Assembly (NCBI GenBank): GCA_012934845.2
Contig: WNNJ02000033.1
Span: 62,001-126,000 of the forward strand
Length of the DNA stretch: 64,000 bases
Source of the DNA: Pomphorhynchus laevis
Lineage: Eukaryota; Acanthocephala; Palaeacanthocephala; Echinorhynchida; Pomphorhynchidae
Reading direction: 5' to 3'
The notes below the pieces were generated by a model. That model was not told the origin of the DNA and made no database searches. It saw only the letters and a list, made by a program, of their open reading frames with translations. Below, piece after piece: positions 12,376 through 20,716 of this stretch (position 1 is the stretch's first letter; every line of letters begins with the position of its first letter). A program made the position numbers and the translations under genes.

Positions 12376-12800
12376 GTTTACTTTACACTTAAATGATGTT
12401 ATTTTAAACACTGATTGTGAATTATAATTTTACCAAGAAATTACAAATTTCGGAAAATTTTCGTGTTTCTTAAATTCGTTACATCAAGTCAGCTATATTC
12501 TTTGGGTTTACAAACCAAAATAAAGTTCTAGGCGTCTTGTCGAACCAATCAGTAAAATATTTATCCAGATTATAAATGTTAAGAATTTGGTAAAAACAAA
12601 AATATAACTTATTTTATATTTTTAAATGCTCCTGCATTCATCATCAGAAATTTTAATTTTAATTTAATTTTAATTTTAATTTTTAATTTTTGATTTAAAT
12701 AATAAAGTAGTACTTTGAATTTTTTTGATATTTTAACATATACAACGAATTTGAATATGCAATCAAATTCACATAATTATTAAATAAATAAATAATTATT

Positions 12801-12936
12801 GGAGCTGGATCAAAGCATTTTTTTGATATTTCGCTAACTTCTGTTAGCATCTTCAGAAAATTGCCTGTATAAAGTAATTTTCTGAACATGCTAATAGAAG
12901 TTAGCGAAATATCAAAAAAGCTTTGTTCTAGCTCCA
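12801..12936. repeat. Long inverted repeat with hammerhead-like cores in both arms
   Basis: Arms of about 60 bp (12801-12862 and 12876-12936) are near-perfect complements around a 13-14-nt spacer. The left arm read on the minus strand gives CTGAAGA, T, GCTAAC-AGAA-GTTAGC, GAAATATC. The right arm on the plus strand gives CTGAACA, T, GCTAAT-AGAA-GTTAGC, GAAATATC. Related single copies lie at 32735-32757 and 3271-3298. The element could be a MITE-like or Penelope-related end duplicated head to head. Confidence 0.75.
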
Positions 12937-13764
12937 CTAATTATTTATCAATAATGGATCATTATCAACTATTTAACATAATAAATGAAACACCAACAAG
13001 GCAAGAATATCATTCAATTGTTTAAATGCAATTGAATAATCAACTCTTTGTATATTAAGTTAAAAGTTAAATTAATTTATAGTAAACATTTTTATGGTAA
13101 ACATTTTTATTATAAAATGTTATTCGTAGAGACGCTAATAACATCAATATCGCTTAAATCTTAATGATAATTAAAAAGCTATAATAATAGTTAAATCATG
13201 AATTTATAATTTTTTATTTTTACATATTTTTAGCCGGAATGACGTCAATGACGAGAATCGCAATAATTAAGCATTTTAGATGCTTAGTAATCAGACGATT
13301 TAAATTAAATTTTAATAACATTTATCACATTTTAATGAACACATAATGTAAAATAGTCATGGGGATTACTAGGAACCCATACATAAAAACTGAATTTATC
13401 CATTGCCGATAAAAATATGCACAATCTCCGTTAATCTTAGCAACAGGAATTCGGAGATCTCGTAAGCGATCTGCTTAAGATATTCTTGGGAGCAAAACGA
13501 TTAGCAATTGTTTTTTTTATATGGGGCTCGTTAATCGTACAGAAAGATCACGATAAACATAAAGGCTCAAAAATATTCATTTATCTCGATGATTAGAATT
13601 ACGCTACCTTTAAAGATATGAATGAGGAAATTTTGTTAAGGCGTTCTTCAATGATAACAGTCAATAGTAGATAGGAATAAAGCAAAGTAAAGTTTAAGGC
13701 TGACAACAAAAGGGTGAAGAAAATATAAAAATGATAAGACAATGTGAAAATCCGATAAGAAAAG

Positions 13765-13822
13765 GTTTTTTAAGTGGCAAATGTGACTATCAGTCACTTA
13801 CAAGCCCACTAAAATGACAAAA
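13765..13822 (-). mobile_element. 5'-truncated LINE 3' end (same family as 14.5-16.9 kb)
   Basis: Matches the 3' tail at 14481-14540 almost base for base: the word TTTTTTAAGTGGCAAATG, a perfect GTGACT-ATC-AGTCAC hairpin and the last codons of ORF2 (…SGL, stop on the minus strand). It is a dead-on-arrival insertion of under 100 bp and shows where the family's 3' terminus lies. Confidence 0.8.
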
Positions 13823-13924
13823 AAAAATATAAAAATACGTAGACTCAGAAGCTGATCTGATTTTGTCATTAAAATTAAAATTATCAGATCACTGAGACTA
13901 CATATTTTATAAAGAATTTTAAAA

Positions 13925-14310
13925 ATTAGATACAATTAGATAATCAAATTACATCAGAGGATACACGTCATTAGCATGTATTTAAGCCGGCTGATATGTT
14001 GTTCGAGGAATAGAGGTCAAAACCTGATAACATAGCAGTTCCTGCTGATGACCTATAATCCTGTATAATACACACCTATCTAATACATGGTCTGTTTTTT
14101 ATTAGTAAATTCATAAACATTGATTTTTATTAAAAAATGTAATTTAAAATTTTAATTTGATATAAATTAAATAAACTATTATATAACAATTATCGATTAT
14201 TTATAATTATTTATTATTTATCTTTTAATTATTTGAATTTTATTTAGCAATATTTTTAATTTACAAATAATATAAAAATACGTAGCTGATCTCAGTAGCT
14301 GATCTGATTT
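13925..14310 (+). repeat. Solo copy A of the Penelope-associated structured repeat
   Basis: This unit matches 53235-53590, directly downstream of the Penelope-like RT, and the reverse complement of 47690-47985. It begins with the structured block (CATCAGAGGATACACGTCAT… to CTGATGACCTATAATCC, about 13943-14053), then an AT-rich part, and ends with the tacgtag…agctgatctgatttt word near 14276-14310. Absence of RT sequence nearby suggests a solo terminal repeat. In this copy the GAAA box reads GATA. Confidence 0.75.
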
Positions 14311-14512
14311 TATTTTTTTAATCTTATTTGTCAATTAATAAAAACTGACTTTTATTTTTAATTTTAATTTTAAATTTTAACTTGATATAAATATGAATTC
14401 TATAAAATGAAATATAATTGTTTATTATTTATAATTATTAATTATTTAATTATAAATTATTTAATTAGAAGAAGAAAGGGTTTTTTAAGTGGCAAATGTG
14501 ACTATCAGTCAT

Positions 14513-15283
14513 TTACAAGCCCACTAAGATGGCAGAAAAATATAAATTAGGATTCCGTAGAAATGTAAATAAACATTTTTTAAATTGTACATATGAAGAC
14601 GATGCAGTAACATTTGAGGGAAGATTGTTCCATAGTTTAGGCCCTGCAATCGAGTATGATCGATGCGCGGTGAGCGAAAAATGACGTGGAGCATATAATC
14701 TTGATCTTGTAGAATGACTGCGAAGCGAAATAGAAGTCGTGGATTTACTGGATAATGTAGGTAAGAGTAGCTGTGAAGGTGCGTTGGCATTTATGATATT
14801 CCACACAAAGCATGCTAGTTTAAACCTTATGCGGTTCGTGATGTCTAGCCAAGATTCAAGAATTCGGGTAATGCATGATTCAAAATTATTCGCAAGAATA
14901 CTTACAGATGATGAAGGATACAAATCTAAAGAGCTTACCAGATAATTTTGAAATAGCGCTAAATCAGGAAGTTTCCAAGATCGATGAGAGCGATATGTAC
15001 AGGGAATATCGGGAAAGGAATATAATTGTAAGGAAAGAAGAAAATGATTAGAAATACCGGTATCAAGGTATACCGATATATCAGCACGTGGTTTGATATA
15101 CGAGGAAATTTGCAAAAAGAAACCATCTATGGTTCCTCCCAGAATATGTGTAGCATCAGTGTGTTGATAAACGAATCCGAGATCACCAATTATTGAAAAA
15201 AGACGTGCAGTGTATCGCGAGGTTGGGCATTCAAGATGAATGTTGAAATCACCGAGAAGGATTATTGAGGTCAGGTGCGTCAA
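14513..15283 (-). pseudogene. LINE ORF2 remnant: endonuclease end fused in frame to ORF2 C terminus
   Basis: A continuous 256-residue frame. Residues 1-110 are the second half of an AP-like endonuclease, including ILLGDFNIHLE (GDFN box) and a degenerate final SDH box (SNHFLL). From about residue 140 the sequence is the far C-terminal domain of CR1/L2-like ORF2 (FKLACFVWNIINANAP, then GPKLWNNLPSN and FKKCLFTFLRN). The whole RT (about 300-400 residues) is missing, yet the frame is kept. Either the deletion happened to be in frame or the product was tolerated. It overlaps the upstream endonuclease frame (15249-15683) by a frameshift. Confidence 0.85.
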
Positions 15284-15683
15284 TGTTTATGAAGAAATCG
15301 TAAAATTCGTCGAAAAAAGTGTTGCTCGGACCAATGGGACCATGACGATATAGTAAGATGAAGTTGTAACGATTATCAAGATTAGATGCTGAGAAATACA
15401 TTAGCTCAAAAGACGTAGGTTCAATGGGAATGTCGTGGATGGCAAGAGGAACAGTGGGTAATGCGAAACATACAAGATCTCCATAGTTGATTGATGTTGA
15501 ACACTCCAAACGCGGACGATGAATAATATTTAAATTTAGTGAGTGTAGACGACGGATGCACAGATCATCTGGGGAATGACATGATTCTGTAATACACAAG
15601 AGCAAAAGGTGGTTTTTGTCAAAAATGTGCAGAGCAAGATCAACTTTGTTGCGTAAAGAGTGAATGTTTATAAGTCCAAACAA
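15249..15683 (-). pseudogene. LINE ORF2 endonuclease N-terminal part
   Basis: 144 residues starting INIHSLRNKVDLALHIF, the usual beginning of CR1/L2-like AP endonucleases, with the catalytic Glu in the CITES box at about residue 33. It continues, after a frameshift near 15249-15283, into the frame ending at 14513. The protein would cut target DNA for target-primed reverse transcription, but the element lacks RT. Confidence 0.8.
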
Positions 15684-15752
15684 TACTGACGATGTGGGAA
15701 AATATATAGGAGAATTGATGCTTGTTTGATGTTCGATAACACCCCTATTCAG

Positions 15753-16031
15753 TCATATGGCAAGATCTGTATTTCTAGGATGCCGATCGTTACGCCCCAG
15801 TATCTCAGGGTTCAGATCAGATACAGGTGTTGTCTCTACAACTACGACCGTAACCTTATCCTTGTTTAAAGTGATTACGGAGCAATTATTTGAACTAGTG
15901 GAATTTGATAATTGAATGACTCTATTGTTGCGAATGCAAAATGATTTGTTCGGTTCTGCAATTCTCCTCTCTCTAAGTTGGTTCACAAGAAGGTTCTTTA
16001 TCTCGAGTTCTGCAGGAGAAAGTTCAGGCAT
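15753..16031 (-). pseudogene. LINE ORF1 C-terminal domain
   Basis: 92 residues with LSPAELEIKNLLVNQLRERR and a basic, Asn/Ser-rich segment, the pattern seen at the end of CR1/L2-like ORF1 proteins (nucleic-acid-binding chaperone). It sits just upstream of ORF2, and stops separate it from the N-terminal zinc region further upstream. Identity rests on position and composition. Confidence 0.55.
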
Positions 16032-16599
16032 GATGTAGACTTCCCGTATAAAGCAGTATGTCGTAATTTCGGAGCTAAAGAATTTATGTATTCACTAAAT
16101 CATGACTAGAAGTAAGTGACAGCCAAGGTGGGATATCAGAGCGCTTAGCAGGAAATCGACGAATTTGAAATTGCCGAATATTCGGATTTGCGCAACCTAT
16201 ATCTTGAAAAGGCTTTAAGATTTCTGTATGATCATCATCCGAAATAAGAAAGTTCTTCATGATTACTGTTGAGGAGCTTTACTTTCCTTTTCAATAGGAC
16301 GCAAGATTTGTAAGCTGGAAGCATTTTTTGTTCTCGTTGCTTGTAGTAGCTAATACTTTCCGTACAATCTCTATATGCAACTTCCCACTCACATCATCAC
16401 TCTATGAGGGTCCATCATGCATATTACTAGATTTAAGCCTGGAAGATTGTAAGTTTTGAGCTTGGGAATTACACTGTGGTGAAACATTTATTTGTCGTTT
16501 GATTTCAGTCAGCTCACTCTTAAGAGAACTGACAAACTCTGATTGTGTGGCTATATGTTTGGCACCACAATAACCACAATAGAAATCACGGAGAAAGAA

Positions 16600-16914
16600 T
16601 TAACGTGATAGTTGAACTGGAGTTTTCACAGCAGAATATACGTTGCAATCTGGAGCTGTACATTTAAATTCAAAGGACACGAGCTGATTGATATTAGTAT
16701 GAGCATGCGTAGCTGCAGTTTGACTGTGTTGAACCTTACCAGCTGATGATAAAGATCCATAGGAGGCGTCCTTTCCAACTGATGGAATACGATTTGCACA
16801 TTTTGGTGCCGAACAATTAATACACTGCACGCCGTTCTTTGCACAAACACAACTTATGCACACCGCTGCCGGACCATTGCAACCACATCATCGAGTTGAC
16901 ATTTGTCGAACTAA
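16600..16914 (-). pseudogene. LINE ORF1 N terminus with CXC-like cysteine module
   Basis: Reading from about 16914: after MSTR and a stop comes C-x-C-N-G-x4-C-x2-C-x-C-A-x2-G-x2-C-x2-C-x4-C-A-N, ending near 16800. The spacing is that of a TSO1/CRC-type CXC motif and is strikingly close to the N terminus of the unrelated restriction-endonuclease LINE at 38935. It is followed by C-x4-C and, past a stop, DFYCGYCG. The start codon is uncertain. The second zinc motif recurs in the ORF1 of the 55-59 kb LINE (DFYCGFC). Confidence 0.7.
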
Positions 16915-16939
16915 TTGATCGTTGTATGTTATTTATTGT

Positions 16940-18455
16940 ATATATTAATCTCTCAAATGTAAGAATTTATTATAATCAAGACAATTTTATTTTTCATACA
17001 ATTATGATGCAATTATGACACAATTATTCAACTTCCAACACAATTATGGAAGCGCGAATATTCGAGCTAACATCGCAATTCCCGATGCCACTACAAAAAT
17101 ATCCTACCAAACAAAAAACAATTTGTAAGCTGTCCGCCGTCGTATAGCATGTTAAGTTCCATCATATCCAGCAAATAAAATGATTAATAGTGTAACATAG
17201 CGTATTACTGTATATTGGTTTCATCTACTTGGACTCACTTTGATGCAATGAAGCAACATTAATGCTGACGATTTGAGGGCGTCGAAAAGTCAGCAGACGA
17301 TTTGATGCAGCGTGCGGCCGTGAGGTAAACTCCGCGGAAGGGTGTTTATCATTCATCAAAGAACTGAGAAGTAGCTTACTCAACTTAGTAAATATATGTA
17401 CTTTATAAAAAATAAAAGTTACCTTAAAATGATAAATAATAAAGAAAAATTCGCTGAAATTGCACATTTGGATAAGGCGCAAATTAGTCGATTTAGAAAA
17501 TTTTATAAGATTGATGAGTAATTAATAAAAGAAGTTTCAACAAAACGTTTAATATAAATTTGTAAATGCATTTGTTTCTGTATTTGATATCAAAATATTA
17601 CAAACAAGTAATAACTCTCGAAACTTAAACTTAACAATGATAAAAAAAAACAATAAACCTAACAATATATAGCTCCCGAAACTTAAACTTGGCGATGATA
17701 AAAATAACCAATAAATCATTTCCCGTGAAGTAAACTTTGTTGCTTTAAAATAAACATTAAATTTATGATTTTGCGTTTTAAAATACTTAGAAAATGCCTT
17801 ATTGCTGAACTGTCAATTTTATCGATAATTGCGTACTCTAAATACCCTCATGAGTAGAAAGAGCCAATAACTGATTTTTGTTATTTCGATATTTCGGATT
17901 ACCGCTATCATCAGGGCAATATGCAATAGTGAAAGATTACAAACGCTTAGTAAAAAATGCTTAGTAAGCTTACAAAAATTAAAAAATAAATAGTAAAAAA
18001 ACAAAAAAATAAAAAATACTTCAAATAAGTAACGCGTGACTTTTTACGTATTTGCTGAGTTTCATATATCGATATTATATAAATAAGAAAAAATATTTAT
18101 TGCCTATTTCCATTAATCATCATATATTATAATGTATAATTCAATACCTATTTATGAAATACTGAAACTAGTCCTCTTTATATATTTAGTGTTAAGTTGT
18201 TACAAGCTGATACACTTGAAAGGATGTAATTTACTCGAGATTAATTTAAGATTGCGATATTTAATTATGATTATATAATAAAATATGATATTATAATATG
18301 TTTAATCCTTCAAATAAGTATCTGCTAACTTCTTACGTACTTGTTGAGGTTCAGTAATTTAGACCAGAAGCCCAAACTCAAAGACGTGAGTAGCAACCCG
18401 CTACTAATTTAAATAAAGTAAGCTTAATTAATTTCCTATAACTACTTCTAAATAT
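16940..18455. other. AT-rich intergenic region
   Basis: No gene recognised. It contains the dispersed repeat copy at 17155-17222 and, at 17885-17915 (minus strand), a CTGATGATAGCGGTAATCC-GAAATATC word matching those near 18490 and 59690. The region before 18455 has several imperfect copies of a tacgtaxttgctgag-like word. Confidence 0.5.
17155..17222. repeat. Dispersed short repeat, copy 2
   Basis: Matches 12312-12375 (TTCCATCATA, CCAGCAAATA and TATTACTGTATATTGG words). The family is unknown; mobility is inferred only from the two copies. Confidence 0.6.
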
Positions 18456-18740
18456 TCTACGATGATACTTGACTATTACAGATTTTCTGATAATTGCGGA
18501 AAGCCGAAATATCGTTAATAAGAAAATGATTAATTGGTTCTATATTCATCATTATATTAAAGCTTTCAAGATCACGCAACATTATATCAATTTTTATCAG
18601 TATTGCCTTACTTTTCCATAATGTTGATCCTTAAATAACACGAATAAGAATTAAAAGTAAGCTCTTTAAAGTTAAGTAGCTGAGAACTACTTAACTGTAA
18701 ACAGTTAAGTAGTTTAGGTACTGCAGACAGTTTTAGCAAC

Positions 18741-18807
18741 ATGGGGCCCAAGCTATCTTGGGCCCCATGTTTTATAGGGGCCGAAGATAGCTTGGGCCCC
18801 TATAAAA
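18741..18807. repeat. Two adjacent GC-rich hairpins
   Basis: 18741-18768 is a perfect 12-bp hairpin (ATGGGGCCCAAG, loop CTAT). 18770-18807 is a 17-bp hairpin (TTTTATAGGGGCC… and complement) with one G/G mismatch. Further GGGGCCC words follow to 18848. They stand out sharply in an AT-rich setting and lie in the only part of this arm that the other arm lacks. Confidence 0.85.
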
Positions 18808-19395
18808 TGGTCCCTGTTTTATAGGGGCCCTTGTTTTTTAGGGGCCCATGTTTTATATACTGTGTTTTATGTTTTACTGTCTTTTTTAGATGCATGATGA
18901 TTGATTCATTGTCTACATTGAACCAATTTCTATATTGTCTCAATGTGGAAAATTTGAATTAATACGATATTTATATATGTAAATGAATGTCATTCCATGT
19001 ATTGAACAGATTTTATGTCAGATAACGGACGGAAAACACTAGAAGTTCGAAAAATAATCAAAATTATCCTGAATTTTTAGTAACCTAGTGAGACTATTTT
19101 TGGATTAAATTGCATTAATCTATCTTAAAATATGGTACATAAGATTTAAACACGTGTGTTGTAATAAAAGTTAATCAGATTTTCCTAAAATGTGATTATC
19201 CAACATATAGATTTTATGTAAACTTCGTTGAAATTTCTACGGTTGTTACAATGTGGGCTCTAGTTGGAAATCGTTGTTTTAAGGTGTGAACATAAATTAT
19301 CACAATTTTTACTAACCTAAAATTATAGTGATTTATGTCGTGATATATATTGACTGAAACATTATGATCGAACACGAAATGACCATTGTAATTTC

Positions 19396-19405
19396 AGTAA
19401 TTTAC
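19396..19405 (+). repeat. Target-site duplication, 5' side
   Basis: AGTAATTTAC here and again at 23296-23305 flanks the Jockey-like LINE. The unoccupied site is present once in the other arm of the inverted duplication (54805-54814 region, reverse complement) and again at about 23876-23885. Confidence 0.93.
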
Positions 19406-19485
19406 GCTATTTCTTTCTTAAGTAGTACCAACAATAAGAAAAATTTACCATCGGTGCTTCAAACAACTTACAAAATCAAGCTAAT

Positions 19486-20682
19486 ATGGAACGGAACTCA
19501 GGTATTTCCAATGTAACATCGAATTTTCAAGCCAAAGAAAACAAGGTTAGTCCTATTTCGTCTAATTTTTTAATCTCAAGCACAGATGGAGAACTCCCTC
19601 CTGTGCCTAAAGTGGTGAATCTGGTAATAATCAGACTTCTTCAACCATTTGAAAGGAAGAATCTTTTCAATATTTTTCTGAGAGAGTTTACAAGCTCTTA
19701 TAAGAAGAGAATTCTATTTAATTCGATAAAATATTTAGATTCCGAAATCAGGGTTTCTTTCAGCTGTCCAGATCTGGCAGCATCGTACCTAGAATTTTTC
19801 GAAACACACTTAAAAGAATTTGGGTCAACTACTTACAGGCCTATTCAGGCGACTTTGAAAATTAATAATTTTCCGCCATTCGCAACGGAGGAAGATATCA
19901 TTGCTCTCACATCTGAGTTCAAAATTCATAATATTCGCCCAATCCTGGGCAAGAAAGGCCAGGCTATACCAATAGCATTCTGTTCTACCGCAGTCTATCA
20001 GGCGGAATGTCTGGCTAAAAGCAAATGTAACCCCTTTCTGGGGTACAATCTTTCTTTCAATATCGTAGATGCTGATGACTTAACATACCCCCATTGCAAT
20101 GGGTGCCACCTCTGGGGGCACTGGTCCTCGAACTGTACTAGGCCCCATACGTGTGGGGTTTGCAGCTCTTCCGAAGTCCATGAGGGGAAATGTTCTCTCC
20201 CCCCTCTGTGTTCCAATTGTGGTGGTCAGCACCCGGCCTGGTCTAGAAGATGTCCTATCTTCAAAGAATACAAATTAAGGCATTGTGGGGCACCGGTCAA
20301 ACCGGCCCACTTTGCCGCTGCCAGCTTATCCAATTCAAACGGTTATGGTATGTCGGACACCGACATTTTCAAAATTGTTGACGCAAGACTACAGACATAT
20401 AAAGACGAGATTCGAGCCTTAATGAACCATCTGATAGCGAAATTCGAGGAGTCCCGTTCTCCTCCATCGACGATTCTTACCTCTTCAAAGAGAGCCCCCC
20501 GTTCTAAGAAGAGATCATCTTCTAAACAAAAGTTGGCTTCCTTGAAGTTGGCAAAGAAAGATGATATATGCTGGGAGTTGTTGGCCTCAGAGGGAGATGA
20601 AGATAATGCCGGTGGGCAAGTGTCTTCTCCTGGTAGGGCTGGGAGTGAGAAGGGCAACTTTCTCTCTCCTAGTTTCTGCTAG
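19486..20682 (+). CDS. Jockey-like LINE ORF1 (zinc-knuckle nucleic-acid-binding protein)
   Basis: 398 residues. An N-terminal RNA-recognition-like region (about 60-200, with KINNFPPFATEEDIIAL) is followed by three zinc knuckles at about 203-262: CNGCHLWGHWSSNC, CGVC-x5-H-x3-C and CSNC-x3-H-x6-C. This triple arrangement is typical of Jockey/R1-group ORF1 proteins, which coat LINE RNA into a ribonucleoprotein. The C terminus (about 335-360) is rich in Ser/Lys/Arg. The start ATG is the first in frame after the element's 5' end. ORF2 begins 34 bp downstream in a different frame, so reinitiation or a similar mechanism would be needed for its translation. Confidence 0.93.
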   Translation: MERNSGISNVTSNFQAKENKVSPISSNFLISSTDGELPPVPKVVNLVIIRLLQPFERKNLFNIFLREFTSSYKKRILFNSIKYLDSEIRVSFSCPDLAASYLEFFETHLKEFGSTTYRPIQATLKINNFPPFATEEDIIALTSEFKIHNIRPILGKKGQAIPIAFCSTAVYQAECLAKSKCNPFLGYNLSFNIVDADDLTYPHCNGCHLWGHWSSNCTRPHTCGVCSSSEVHEGKCSLPPLCSNCGGQHPAWSRRCPIFKEYKLRHCGAPVKPAHFAAASLSNSNGYGMSDTDIFKIVDARLQTYKDEIRALMNHLIAKFEESRSPPSTILTSSKRAPRSKKRSSSKQKLASLKLAKKDDICWELLASEGDEDNAGGQVSSPGRAGSEKGNFLSPSFC

Positions 20683-20716
20683 GAGGTAGGCATCCCACTC
20701 CAGCTGTCGTAACACA

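Larger units (their letters stand above)
11891..13740. other. AT-rich region with repeats
   Basis: No gene recognised. It contains a dispersed ~65-bp repeat (12312-12375, also at 17155-17222) and the long inverted repeat at 12801-12936. Around 13370-13700 the base composition is less AT-biased, but no protein similarity was recognised. Confidence 0.5.
14475..16930 (-). mobile_element. CR1/L2-like LINE, internally deleted
   Basis: A minus-strand element with ORF1 (about 16914-15753, several stops), ORF2 endonuclease pieces and the ORF2 C terminus, but no reverse-transcriptase core. ORF1 starts with a Cys-rich CXC-like motif, then a C-x4-C…C-x2-C zinc motif (…DFYCGYCG near 16600). Its C-terminal part is an ELxxRERR-type domain. 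The 3' end carries a short hairpin and the AAGTGGCAAATG tail shared with 13765 and, more loosely, with 62570. It depended on a relative for any movement. Confidence 0.88.

Noticed and set aside
18741-18768. Intrinsic transcription terminator
   Set aside because: GC hairpin plus T-run looks like one, but the host is an animal and no gene ends there.
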